This document shows, piece by piece, positions 34,988 to 43,393 of a stretch of 64,000 nt of DNA. Position 1 is the stretch's first letter. Every line of letters begins with the position of its first letter. Both the position numbers and the translations under genes were made by a program. The notes below the pieces were generated by a model. It was given only the letters and a program-made list of their open reading frames with translations. It was not told the origin of the DNA and made no database searches. Origin of the DNA: Devosia sediminis (GTDB lineage Bacteria; Pseudomonadota; Alphaproteobacteria; Rhizobiales; Devosiaceae); the NCBI RefSeq assembly GCF_016411825.1, contig NZ_JAEKMH010000006.1, positions 1-64,000 on the forward strand, in the 5' to 3' direction.

Positions 34988-36009
34988 CCCTCCGTCAGCT
35001 TGAATTCGATGCGGCGGTTGCGGCGATAGGCGTCTTCGGTTTCGGCCGGGTCAAGCGGGGTGAACTCGCCAAAACCGGCGGCAACGAGGCGATTGGGCGA
35101 CACGCCGCGCGACACCAGATACTGCGCCACGGAAATGGCGCGTGCCGCCGAAAGCTCCCAGTTGGACGGGAAGCGCTCGTTTGAAATCGGGCGGCTGTCG
35201 GTATGCCCGTCGATGCGCAGCACCCAGTTGATGTCGGACGGGATTTCGGTTTCGAGCTGCAGGATGGCATCGGCCAGTGCATCGAGTTCCGGCCGTCCGC
35301 CCGGATCGATATCGGCCTGGCCCGGATCGAACAGCACTTCGGACTGGAACACGAAGCGGTCGCCCACGACCCGCACATCGGCGCGATCCTCGAGGATTTC
35401 CCTCAAGCGGCCGAAGAAGTCCGAGCGATAGCGTGCGAGGTCCTGCACGCGCTGCGCCAGGGCGAGGTTCAGCCGGCGCCCGAGATCGGCGATCTGGGTC
35501 CGCGATTCCGCGTCGCGCGACTCGGAGGCTTCGAGCGCCGCTTCCAGCGCCCCGATCTGCGTGCGCAGTGCCGCCAGTTGCTGATTGAGCAGCGCAACCT
35601 GCGCATTGGCCTCGTCCGAGAGGGCCTCGGCCTCGAGCAGGTCCGATTCCAGTCCCGCAATGGTGGCGTCGCGATCGCCAAGGCCGGTGCCGATGCCGGC
35701 CAACTGGCTCGCCAGGTCCTCGTTTTCCGACTGGGCACCGGCCAGCGTCGCGGTCAGCGTTGCCAGTTGCGCCGTGAGATCGTCGGAATTGGCGCGCTCG
35801 AGCTGCAGGAGGTCGGTCAGCTCGGCGATCTGGCTGTTGAGGCGGGAAAGCGCGGTGTCGCGGCCCTGCAGTTCCTGGCCGAGGAAGAACTGGGTCAGCA
35901 TGAACAGCGAGAGCATGAAGATGATGACGAGCAACAGGCTCGACAGGGCGTCGACAAAGCCCGGCCAGTAATTGGCTTCCTGTCTGCGGCGGGCACGCGC
36001 TCCGGGCAT
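34984..36009 (-). CDS. MotB/OmpA-like peptidoglycan-binding protein
   Basis: A 341-residue protein with one N-terminal membrane span (about 17-45, FVDALSSLLLVIIFMLSLFMLTQ), a long coiled coil (about 55-185) and a C-terminal OmpA-like domain (IDGHTDSRPI, NWELSAARAISVAQYL, NRRIEFKL) that binds peptidoglycan. The span carries an Asp (FVDALSS) at the place of the MotB proton-carrying Asp. With the MotA-like partner upstream (1-nt overlap) it forms a proton-driven stator-type complex that is not flagellar here. Function is unknown; an envelope-energising role is inferred. Confidence 0.88.
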   Translation of the reverse strand: MPGARARRRQEANYWPGFVDALSSLLLVIIFMLSLFMLTQFFLGQELQGRDTALSRLNSQIAELTDLLQLERANSDDLTAQLATLTATLAGAQSENEDLASQLAGIGTGLGDRDATIAGLESDLLEAEALSDEANAQVALLNQQLAALRTQIGALEAALEASESRDAESRTQIADLGRRLNLALAQRVQDLARYRSDFFGRLREILEDRADVRVVGDRFVFQSEVLFDPGQADIDPGGRPELDALADAILQLETEIPSDINWVLRIDGHTDSRPISNERFPSNWELSAARAISVAQYLVSRGVSPNRLVAAGFGEFTPLDPAETEDAYRRNRRIEFKLTEG

Positions 36010-36995
36010 CAGTTCCTGCGCTCGTTATCGGCTTCGTTGAGCATGGCCTCGATGAGATCGCGCAGCTTCTTGTTGGTCTCGCCCTGCTCGGTGATGTATT
36101 TGCGCAAATCGTCCTGCTCGGTGCGGATATGCTTGACCAGCCCGTCAATGCCGCGCGCCAGTTCGGCCATGGCGCGAATGGCGTTCTGCGAGGAGTTCTG
36201 GTTCTGCATGTTGGCGCCGAGTTTTTCGATCGCCGCCGTCATGTCAGGCCCGCCGGCATTGGCCTGCATGGCGCTGACCGGGTGGTCGAGCTCGGTCATC
36301 GAGGTCATCCAGTCCTCGAGATCGGTATAGAACGCGTTCTGCGCCTGGCTGGTCTGCAGGTCGAGGAAACCCAGGATAAGCGAGCCGGCCAGACCGAACA
36401 GCGAGGACGAGAAAGCCGTGCCCATGCCGCCCAGCGGAGCGGCCAGGCCCTCGCGCAGGGTGGCGAACTGCGAAGCCGTGTCGCCCGCCGAGACATCGAG
36501 CGCATTGATGACCCCGGCCACCGAGCCCACCGTTTCGAGCAGGCCATAGAACGTACCCATCAGGCCCAGGAACACCAGGAGGCCGGTGAGGTAGCGCGAG
36601 GTGTCCTTGGCCTCGTCGAGGCGATTGCCCACGGAATCGAGGATGGAGCGCATCGAGGACGGGGTGATGACCGCCTCGCCGATCCGCTCGCGCAACAGCC
36701 CGGCGACCGGGGCCAGCAGCACCGGCGGCCGCACCGTGGTTGCGGTTCCGTCTTGGAGCGAATTGACCCATTTCACCTCGGGGAAGAGGCGGAAAATCTG
36801 CCGGAAGCTGAGGAATATACCGACGGCCAAGGCGAAAAAGATCATCGAGTTGATGAACGGATTCGCCCAGAAGAAGGTGATGATGTTGGTGAACAGGATA
36901 GCGGCGACGAGGCCCACCAGAACCAGGAAGATGATGATCTTGACCAGATAAACGGCCGGGCTGGAGAGGTGGTAGGGATCGTAAGTCTGCGTCAT
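36009..36995 (-). CDS. MotA/TolQ/ExbB-like proton channel protein
   Basis: A 328-residue protein with membrane spans at about 16-37, 43-60 and a final pair about 137-215 including GLMGTFYGLLETVGSVAGVI and GMGTAFSSSLFGLAGSLILGF, the channel-forming helices of the MotA/TolQ family. A cytoplasmic C-terminal coiled region is present. It is coupled to the MotB-like gene by TGATG. No Zorya nuclease or helicase genes, and no flagellar genes, are near. It is the second MotA/TolQ-type protein in the window after TolQ. Confidence 0.88.
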   Translation of the reverse strand: MTQTYDPYHLSSPAVYLVKIIIFLVLVGLVAAILFTNIITFFWANPFINSMIFFALAVGIFLSFRQIFRLFPEVKWVNSLQDGTATTVRPPVLLAPVAGLLRERIGEAVITPSSMRSILDSVGNRLDEAKDTSRYLTGLLVFLGLMGTFYGLLETVGSVAGVINALDVSAGDTASQFATLREGLAAPLGGMGTAFSSSLFGLAGSLILGFLDLQTSQAQNAFYTDLEDWMTSMTELDHPVSAMQANAGGPDMTAAIEKLGANMQNQNSSQNAIRAMAELARGIDGLVKHIRTEQDDLRKYITEQGETNKKLRDLIEAMLNEADNERRN

Positions 36996-37129
36996 CTTTG
37001 CCGAACCTTGCCCCTCTCGCGCAAATCAACTGCCCTGGAGACTAGAGGCGGCCGAAAGGCGTGACAACGGAAAAGGTTAACGATGACGTATGGCGAGATC
37101 GGGGCGGCACCCGGGTCGCCCCGCTCCGG

Positions 37130-37924
37130 TTACTGAATGGTCCGCAGCGTCTTGAGCAACTGACCGTGCAGGGTTTCGTTGCCGGCGACGATCTGGCCGT
37201 TCCAGACCGAGCCTGGCTGGCCGGCAAAATCCGAGACGAGGCCGCCGGCTTCCTTGACCAGCAGGAGGCCCGGAGCCACATCCCAGGGCTTGAGGCCGGC
37301 TTCCCAGATCCCGTCGAACCGGCCGGAGGCCAGCCAGGCCATGTCCACCGAGATCGAACCCGAGCGGCGGATGCCCGCAACGGCCGGATTGACGGTGGCG
37401 AGCTGGCGGAGCTGCAGCGTGTCATTGCCGGTGCCCTGGGTCTTGATGCCGGTGGAGATCACCGCATCCGACAGGTGGCGGCGGCCGGCGACGCGCAGGC
37501 GCTTGGTATCGGCGAGCCAGGCGCCACCGCCCTTTTCAGCGGTATAAAGCTCGTCCATGACAGGGTTGTAGATCACCGCGGCCACGATGTCCTCGCCGCG
37601 CTGCAGCGCGATGGCCACCGCGAACAGCGGAATGCCATGGAGGAAATTTGTGGTGCCGTCGAGCGGATCGATGATCCAGGTATGCTGGCCGTCAGTGCCG
37701 GCGACTTCCCCGCCCTCTTCCATGAGGAAGGCATAGGTCGGGCGCGCCTTGCGCAATTCGTCATAGACGATCTGCTCGGCCCTGAGGTCGGCCTTGGAAA
37801 CGAAATCGGCCGGGCCCTTGCGGGACACCTGCAGGTTCTCGACCTCGTTGAAATCGCGCGACAGCGACTTGCCGGCCTTGATGGCGGCACTGACCATGAC
37901 ATTGAGAAGGGCGGAACGTGCCAT
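37130..37924 (-). CDS. inositol monophosphatase family protein
   Basis: A 264-residue Mg-dependent phosphatase of the inositol monophosphatase/SuhB family. The metal-binding motifs are MEEGGEV, WIIDPLDGTTNFLHG and WDVAPGLLLVKEAGG. It could act on inositol or glucitol phosphates, fructose-bisphosphate or nucleotide phosphates. Its placement in the Sel1-thiE-fba-pgk series on the same strand suggests it belongs to the carbon-metabolism block. It begins MARSALLNVMVSA. The MotA-like gene starts 135 bp downstream of its stop on the same strand. Confidence 0.93.
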   Translation of the reverse strand: MARSALLNVMVSAAIKAGKSLSRDFNEVENLQVSRKGPADFVSKADLRAEQIVYDELRKARPTYAFLMEEGGEVAGTDGQHTWIIDPLDGTTNFLHGIPLFAVAIALQRGEDIVAAVIYNPVMDELYTAEKGGGAWLADTKRLRVAGRRHLSDAVISTGIKTQGTGNDTLQLRQLATVNPAVAGIRRSGSISVDMAWLASGRFDGIWEAGLKPWDVAPGLLLVKEAGGLVSDFAGQPGSVWNGQIVAGNETLHGQLLKTLRTIQ

Positions 37925-38055
37925 GAAAAGTGTGCTCGCTAGCTCATGCGGATCAGCCGGGCCGCGCAGGAAAGCTGCCGGCCGGCTCGGGGGCCGCAGG
38001 GCCCCACCGCTGGTTTGAAGTGTGGCGGGCTTATTGCCCCAGAACCGTCAGCGGT

Positions 38056-39192
38056 TCAAGGGTCTTGCGCCGCGCCGGGCTCAGGGTCGGCCGGCTCTGC
38101 GTTCTCCGCAGCGCCGGTGGCATCGTCGGTTACCGCTTCCTCCGCCTGCGGGTCGACCACCTGGCTGGGTGCATTTTCGGCATCGGTCGGCGCCGGCAGC
38201 ACAGGGCCTTCCACCGCCTCAGGGGCGGGCTGCGCAGGAGCCGCACTGGGCGGCGGCGACGGCCAGAACCGTGCCCGCTCCTCGGCCCGCGCCAGCGCTT
38301 CCGCCGGGATCGAGATCAGCAGGCGGTCGAGGTCGGGATCGGTCAGGCCCTGCCGCCGGGCCAGCGCCCGCCACATCGCCGCTTCCTCGAGGTCGAGCGT
38401 GATGCCCTCGCCCACGGCCAGGAGCTTGGCATAGCGGTTCTGCGCCACGACGCTGCCGCCTTCCGCGGCAATGCCATACCAGCGCGCTGCTTCTTCAATG
38501 TCTTGGGCGACGCCCTGCCCGAGATAGAGCAGCGTCGCATAATCAACCTGCGCATCGATCAGCCCGGCCTCGGCGGCCAGTTTCATGTAGCGCGCACCCT
38601 CTGCCGCGTCCGGAGCAACGCCCGCCCCTTCGAGCAGCATGGCGCCATAGTCATAGAGCGCCTCGGGCAGTTCGGCGTCGGCCGCTTCCTTCATCAGGGT
38701 CGCAGCGGTGGCAAGGCTTGGTTCGACATAGACGCCTTCGACATGCAGCAGCGCCAGATTGTATTTCGCCGGTATATAGCCTGCATCGGCCGAGGTCTTG
38801 AACAGTTCCGCCGCACGCTGCCTGTTGCGCGGCACCCCGGTGCCGGACTGGTAGAGCATGCCCAGTTCGAACGTGGCGAGCCGGTCGCCATTGCGCGACG
38901 CCAATTGATACCAACCCGCCGCCCGCTCCGCGCTCTGCACCACGCCCAGGCCACGCGCATAGATTTCGGCGATCAGCGTCTGGGCAGCGGCGTCGCCCTG
39001 CTCGGCGCGCGGCAGCGCCAGCTCCAGCGCCGTCAGGTAGTAGCCGCGCTGGAAGGCACCAAAGGCCTGGTCGACGGGATGGCGCGGCCCGAAGACGTCG
39101 CTGCTGATCGCATCGGCAGCATTGTTCTGGGCCAGGGCCGGCAGTGAAACAGCGCAGAGAAGGGGGATGAGGAGCCTTGAGATGAGTTTCAT
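38056..39192 (-). CDS. secreted Sel1-repeat protein
   Basis: A 378-residue exported protein. The signal peptide is LISRLLIPLLCAVSLPALAQ, and the mature region has about six Sel1-like TPR repeats (AQTLIAEIYARGLGV, TFELGMLYQSGTGVP, AKYNLALLHVEGVYV, ALYDYGAMLLEGAGV, AQVDYATLLYLGQGV). The C-terminus is rich in Pro, Ala and Glu and of low complexity. Sel1 proteins act as periplasmic scaffolds. The ATG at 39192 overlaps the thiE stop as ATGA. Confidence 0.9.
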   Translation of the reverse strand: MKLISRLLIPLLCAVSLPALAQNNAADAISSDVFGPRHPVDQAFGAFQRGYYLTALELALPRAEQGDAAAQTLIAEIYARGLGVVQSAERAAGWYQLASRNGDRLATFELGMLYQSGTGVPRNRQRAAELFKTSADAGYIPAKYNLALLHVEGVYVEPSLATAATLMKEAADAELPEALYDYGAMLLEGAGVAPDAAEGARYMKLAAEAGLIDAQVDYATLLYLGQGVAQDIEEAARWYGIAAEGGSVVAQNRYAKLLAVGEGITLDLEEAAMWRALARRQGLTDPDLDRLLISIPAEALARAEERARFWPSPPPSAAPAQPAPEAVEGPVLPAPTDAENAPSQVVDPQAEEAVTDDATGAAENAEPADPEPGAAQDP

Positions 39193-39794
39193 GAAGACGC
39201 CTTGACCGCCTTGTCGAACCCCGCCAGTGCCGCAGCCGCATCCGGCGCCGCCCACACGCAGTCGGACAGCGCGATGAATTCCGCTTCAGTCGTCCCGACG
39301 AGGCTCGTTTCCGCCTTGGGGTCGGAGAGGATGGCGGGCACCTCGAATGTCTCGGCCCACCACTGGGCCAATTCGGCCGCCTGCGGGTCCACTGCCCCAC
39401 CCAGCGTGCCGAACATGACATAGTCGACGTCGAGCTCGCCAAAACTCATCGCGTCATGGCGGCTGCGAATATTGCCGGCCCCGACAATGCCGTCGGGCTT
39501 GAGCGTCGCAACCGCGGCGCGGATCGCCTTCACCCCGCCGGACGAAACATGCACGCCATCAGCGCCCAGCCGCGCGGCGAGTTCGGCATCGTCTTCGAGC
39601 AGCACCGCAGCACCGGCCGCCTGCCCGATCTGGATCAGCCGCTCGGCAAGGCTTGCATAATCGGCCTCGCCCAGCCCGCCACGCCGCACCAGCAATGCCG
39701 CCACGTCCGGGCCCGACAGGACACCCATGAGCTGGCGCGGAAACTGTTCCAGGTTCGGAGTGTCCGGCGTAATGAGATAGAGCTGCGGAGCCAT
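39189..39794 (-). CDS. thiamine phosphate synthase-like protein (ThiE/TenI)
   Basis: A 201-residue protein with the ThiE/TenI barrel opening (MAPQLYLITPDTPNLEQF) and the central ADGVHVSSGGVKAIRAAV, GVGAGNIRSRHDAMSFGEL and DYVMFGTLGG motifs. ThiE joins the pyrimidine and thiazole parts of thiamine. The family also has TenI-like members that are isomerases, and the active-site residues here are not clear enough to separate them. I chose the start at 39794; upstream frames are unlike the family. The gene is coupled to the Sel1 gene and lies next to class I aldolase. Confidence 0.82.
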   Translation of the reverse strand: MAPQLYLITPDTPNLEQFPRQLMGVLSGPDVAALLVRRGGLGEADYASLAERLIQIGQAAGAAVLLEDDAELAARLGADGVHVSSGGVKAIRAAVATLKPDGIVGAGNIRSRHDAMSFGELDVDYVMFGTLGGAVDPQAAELAQWWAETFEVPAILSDPKAETSLVGTTEAEFIALSDCVWAAPDAAAALAGFDKAVKASS

Positions 39795-39950
39795 GATGTC
39801 CCTGGGTGAAGACGACGCTGTTCTGGTTCTGTCGCCCTTCCGAACCGCAGGATTGCCAGCCCTGCCGGAAGCGCTCCCTATGCTGCCATTTTGGCAAGAA
39901 AGGGACATGCCTCAATAGGGGATGCACCCCGCCTTAGGCAATGGCGGAAG

Positions 39951-39991
39951 CCAAAACGAAAGGCGCGCGCTCCACTGGGGAGGCGCGCGCC
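39951..39991 (-). terminator. intrinsic terminator of the aldolase gene
   Basis: GGCGCGCGC (39962-39970) and GCGCGCGCC (39983-39991) form a perfect 9-bp stem. On the minus strand a TTTCGTTTT tract follows. It ends fba (and pgk read-through) before thiE. Confidence 0.8.
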
Positions 39992-40034
39992 AGGCCGCGA
40001 CGTTGGGTTCGCGGGGAAAAGTCAGCCGCAGCTA

Positions 40035-41063
40035 TCAGGCAGCCCGGTCGAGATCATTGCTCCATTCGCCGGTCGCGGCGAGCGAATTCATATGGGCGCG
40101 ATGGGCGAAAGCCTGGCGGGCAGCCGGGAAATTCTCGCGCCGCCCGGCCCAGGTGCGGAGCGCCACGTTCTGCAGGGCCCGGCCATAGGAGAAGGTCATC
40201 GGCCAAGGCTTGCCGCCGATGCGGTTCATGGCCGACAGGTGCGCGGTCGCTTCTTCGTCGGTCTGGCCGCCGGAAAGGAACGCAATGCCGGGCACAGCCG
40301 CCGGCACGTGCTCCTTGAGCACCTCGACGGTGCGGCGCGCCACTTCCTCGACGCTGGGGCGTTCGCGCGAATTGATGCCCGGTAGGATCATGTTGGGCTT
40401 GAGCAGCATGCCGGCGAGATCGACACCAGCGAGGCGCAGTTCCTTGAAGACGTTTTCGAGCACGTCGCCAGTCACCTGGGCGCAGCGTTCCAGCGAATGA
40501 TTGCCGGGCTCGCCGTCGCCCACCACTTCCGGCTCGACGATCGGCACGATCCCGGCTTCCTGGCAAAGCATGGCATAGCGGGCCAGCGCATGGGCATTGG
40601 CGCGGATATTGTTGCGGGTGGGCGCGATGTCGTTGATGGTGATGACCGCGCGCCACTTGGCAAAGCCAGCGCCCAGTTCGGCATAGTGGGTGAGGCGCTG
40701 GCGCAGGCCGTCGAGGCCCTCGGTGATCTTTTCATTGCCCTCGCCGGGCATGGGGAAGGCGCCGCGGTCCACCTTGATGCCGGGGATCACATCGGCATCG
40801 GCGAGGATAGCGCGGAACGGCGTGCCGCTGGCCGCTTCCTGCTTCAGCGTTTCCTCGGTGAGGATGACGCCGGAAATATACTTGGTCATGGCTTCCGACG
40901 CGCCGAACAGCATCTCGCGATAGTCGCGGCGCAGTTCGAGCACGTTGGGCAGACCGATCTTGTCGAAGCGCTTGCCGATCGTGCCTTCGGATTCGTCGGC
41001 GGCCAGGATACCCATGCCGGGGGTCATGAGCTTCTGGGCAATGGCATTGAGCGACTTCGTCAT
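40035..41063 (-). CDS. class I fructose-bisphosphate aldolase
   Basis: A 342-residue Schiff-base aldolase of the animal/plant type. The active-site Lys is in GMLLKPNMILPG, and other family stretches are GILAADESEGTIGKRF, EPEVVGDGEPGNHS and FLSGGQTDEEATAHLS. The start MTKSLNAIAQ at 41063 was chosen because the longer frame does not match the family. It interconverts fructose-1,6-bisphosphate and triose phosphates. It lies 158 bp downstream of pgk on the minus strand. Confidence 0.96.
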   Translation of the reverse strand: MTKSLNAIAQKLMTPGMGILAADESEGTIGKRFDKIGLPNVLELRRDYREMLFGASEAMTKYISGVILTEETLKQEAASGTPFRAILADADVIPGIKVDRGAFPMPGEGNEKITEGLDGLRQRLTHYAELGAGFAKWRAVITINDIAPTRNNIRANAHALARYAMLCQEAGIVPIVEPEVVGDGEPGNHSLERCAQVTGDVLENVFKELRLAGVDLAGMLLKPNMILPGINSRERPSVEEVARRTVEVLKEHVPAAVPGIAFLSGGQTDEEATAHLSAMNRIGGKPWPMTFSYGRALQNVALRTWAGRRENFPAARQAFAHRAHMNSLAATGEWSNDLDRAA

Positions 41064-41221
41064 GGGATCTGCACCTCGGGTCTGAATTGGGCGCCAGATT
41101 AGACTTTCGTCGCCGCCCTTTCGATTAGACCTCCGGTTATGAGACGAAAGGATGATCTTGTATGGAAGATTGAACAGGAACTTTTGCCGCGAAGCGCGAA
41201 GGCCCCTTGGCAACGGCCCCT

Positions 41222-42424
41222 TTACTTCTTGAGCGCTTCGACGCCCGGCAGCGGCTTGCCTTCCATCCACTCAAGGAAGGCGCCGCCGGCAGTGGACACA
41301 TAGGTCAGCTTGTCCTTGACCTCGGCATGGGCCAAGGCGCTCACCGTGTCACCGCCACCGGCCACCGAGACCAGATGCCCGTCATGCGTACGCTTGGCGA
41401 CATGCTTGGCAATGGCAACCGTGCCGGCGTCGAAAGGCTCCATCTCGAAGGCGCCGACCGGGCCGTTCCAGACCACGGTATGGGCGTCATCGATGGCCCC
41501 GTTGATGCGCTCGATCGAGGACGGGCCGATATCGAGGATCATGCCATCTGGATCGACGGCATCGACGCCATAGAGTCGGGTCGGCGAATTCGCCTTGAAA
41601 TGCCAGGAGACCACGGCATCGATGGGCAGGATGATGGCGCAATTGGCCTTCTCGGCCTTGTCCATGATGCGGCGCGCCGTATCGGCGAGGTCCTTCTCGC
41701 ACAGCGACTTGCCGACGCCATAGCCCATGGCGAAGAGGAAGGTGTTGGCCATGCCGCCGCCGATGACGAGGCCATCGACCTTGGTCACGAGGTTTTCGAG
41801 AAGGTCGATCTTGGACGACACCTTTGCGCCGCCGACAATGGCGACGACAGGCTTTTTGGGCTTGCCCAGGCCCGCTTCGAGCGCCTTGAGCTCGGCTTCC
41901 ATGGCAAGGCCCGCTGCGGCCGGCAGCAGATGCGCCAGCGCTTCGGTCGAGGCATGGGCGCGATGCGCCGCCGAGAAGGCGTTGTTGACATAGACATCGC
42001 CCAGGCTCGCCATGCGCTTGGCCAGTTCGAGGTCGTTCTCTTCCTCGCCCGGATGGAAGCGGGTGTTTTCCAGCACCAGCACCGAGCCGGCAGGCGCCTG
42101 GTCGATGGCCGCCTTGGCGGCACTCACATCCACCCAGTCGGTTGCGACGAAACCGACCGGATGACCGGTCTCGTTGGCGACGGCTTCGCAGACCTGCTCG
42201 AGCGAGAATTCCGGATCGACCTTGCCCTTGGGGCGGCCGAAATGGCTGAGCAGAATGGCCTTGCCGTCCTTCTTGACGATTTCGCGGATGGTGGGCACGA
42301 GCCGCTCGATACGGGTGGCATCGGTCACTTTGCCCTCGGCGACCGGCACGTTGAGATCGGCCCGGAGCAGAACACGCTTGCCCGTCAGGTCGAGTTCGTC
42401 GAGCGTCTTGAAGCCATTGCCCAT
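41222..42424 (-). CDS. pgk: phosphoglycerate kinase
   Basis: A 400-residue monomeric kinase that makes ATP from 1,3-bisphosphoglycerate. Motifs are [22 protein letters not shown], the hinge [22 protein letters not shown] and the GGGDTVSAL phosphate-binding loop near the C-terminus. It has normal length. In alphaproteobacteria pgk usually follows gap directly. Here it runs in the opposite direction and its 5' end is 303 bp from pal. Its only tight neighbour is the class I aldolase. Confidence 0.97.
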   Translation of the reverse strand: MGNGFKTLDELDLTGKRVLLRADLNVPVAEGKVTDATRIERLVPTIREIVKKDGKAILLSHFGRPKGKVDPEFSLEQVCEAVANETGHPVGFVATDWVDVSAAKAAIDQAPAGSVLVLENTRFHPGEEENDLELAKRMASLGDVYVNNAFSAAHRAHASTEALAHLLPAAAGLAMEAELKALEAGLGKPKKPVVAIVGGAKVSSKIDLLENLVTKVDGLVIGGGMANTFLFAMGYGVGKSLCEKDLADTARRIMDKAEKANCAIILPIDAVVSWHFKANSPTRLYGVDAVDPDGMILDIGPSSIERINGAIDDAHTVVWNGPVGAFEMEPFDAGTVAIAKHVAKRTHDGHLVSVAGGGDTVSALAHAEVKDKLTYVSTAGGAFLEWMEGKPLPGVEALKK

Positions 42425-42727
42425 GGTGCTGCCTCCGGTCGGAAAGTGTTGCGCGCTGGGTTAGCAGAGTGCCACGCCGCGCGGAAGCCGGAACAGCAAA
42501 AAACCGGCTTGCTCAGGACCTCTCCAGCAGTCTCGCGAGCGCGGGGGGCTTAACCTTAATGGAGTGGCGGCCGGGCGCTGTTGCACCATGGCAACGCCAC
42601 AAAAAAGCCCGGATTCCCGCCACATCGGCGCCCCATTAGCCGAAGATTAACCCTCTCTGCACACCGGCTTTTAAGATTAAGCGCGGTAAATGCTGCGCTT
42701 AAGATTGTAGTCTTTCAGGAGCCTCAC
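42425..42727. other. pgk-pal intergenic region, divergent promoters
   Basis: A 303-bp divergent gap with AT-rich patches and no gene that I can support. It must hold the promoters of pgk (minus) and of the pal operon (plus). It contains a TTAAGATT direct repeat (42671-42678 and 42699-42706) and the inverted repeat at 42677-42702. It is also the point where an ancestral gap-pgk and tolB-pal junction probably met (see findings). Confidence 0.6.
42677..42702 (+). promoter_or_regulatory. inverted repeat in the pal leader
   Basis: TTAAGCGC and GCGCTTAA form perfect 8-bp arms around a 10-nt loop, 25 nt before the pal start. The TTAA edges recall CtrA half-sites (TTAA) found in alphaproteobacterial cell-cycle genes, but the spacing does not match the TTAA-N7-TTAA consensus exactly. 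It may be an operator or a leader hairpin. Confidence 0.45.
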
Positions 42728-43222
42728 GTGGTCATCCCCGCACCCCTCAATACCGTTATGCGCGCTGCCGCGATGATGCTTTTCGTCGTCGTGATCGCCG
42801 CCTGTTCCCGTTCCGCCACCGACAATGTCGGCCTCACCGGCGTGGGCAATACCGGCGCCGGCGCGCCGGGCAGCCAGCAGGAATTCATCGTTACCGTTGG
42901 CGACCGCGTCTTCTTTGAAACCGATTCCAGCTCGCTGACCTCGGAAGCCATGGCTACCCTGGACAAGCAGGCCCAGTGGCTCAACCAGTACCAGAACTAT
43001 CGCGTCATGATCGAAGGCCATGCCGACGAGCGCGGCACCCGCGAATACAACATCGCCCTGGGCGCCCGTCGCGGTTCGGTCGTGGTCAACTATCTCGTGT
43101 CCAAGGGCGTCAACGCCCAGCGCATCACCACCCAGTCCTTCGGCAAGGAACGTCCGGTGGCGATCTGTAACGACATTTCCTGCTGGAGCCAGAACCGCCG
43201 CGCGGTCACGGTCGTGCAGTAA
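42728..43222 (+). CDS. pal: peptidoglycan-associated lipoprotein Pal
   Basis: A 164-residue outer-membrane lipoprotein. I place the start at GTG (42728), 6-7 nt after AGGAG; longer frames reach pgk promoter DNA. The lipobox is VVIAACS. The OmpA-like domain has HADERGTREYNIALGARR and the closing SWSQNRRAVTVV, which bind peptidoglycan. Pal partners TolB. Here it is separated from tolB by 26 kb and lies on the other strand, next to pgk. cpoB and tilS follow, as usual. Confidence 0.95.
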   Translation: MVIPAPLNTVMRAAAMMLFVVVIAACSRSATDNVGLTGVGNTGAGAPGSQQEFIVTVGDRVFFETDSSSLTSEAMATLDKQAQWLNQYQNYRVMIEGHADERGTREYNIALGARRGSVVVNYLVSKGVNAQRITTQSFGKERPVAICNDISCWSQNRRAVTVVQ

Positions 43223-43281
43223 CAGAACGGCTTTCCGGGAAACCGGAGAGCCCACGCGATCCAGTGCGAACTGGAGGCAAG

Positions 43282-43320
43282 AAGCGCCCGGAGCCACAAA
43301 ATGGCCCGGGCGCTTTCTTT
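43282..43320 (+). terminator. terminator after pal
   Basis: AAGCGCCCG (43282-43290) and CGGGCGCTT (43307-43315) form a 9-bp stem with further inner pairing, followed by TTTCTTTT. It would reduce read-through from pal into cpoB, so cpoB may also have its own promoter. Confidence 0.8.
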
Positions 43321-43393
43321 TCACCAAAATTGCTCTTTATCGCCTCATGGGGAATACCCATCTTGGCCGGGCAAGGCACAATCGGAGGCAGGC

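Noticed and set aside
34984..36995. Zorya anti-phage system (MotA/MotB-like pair)
   Set aside because: No helicase, nuclease or other Zorya gene is near. The neighbours are housekeeping genes, and the pair fits general Hyphomicrobiales gene content.
39189..39794. TPP riboswitch for the thiE-like gene
   Set aside because: No CTGAGA-type TPP element is present in the leader, and the gene lies inside a run of minus-strand genes.
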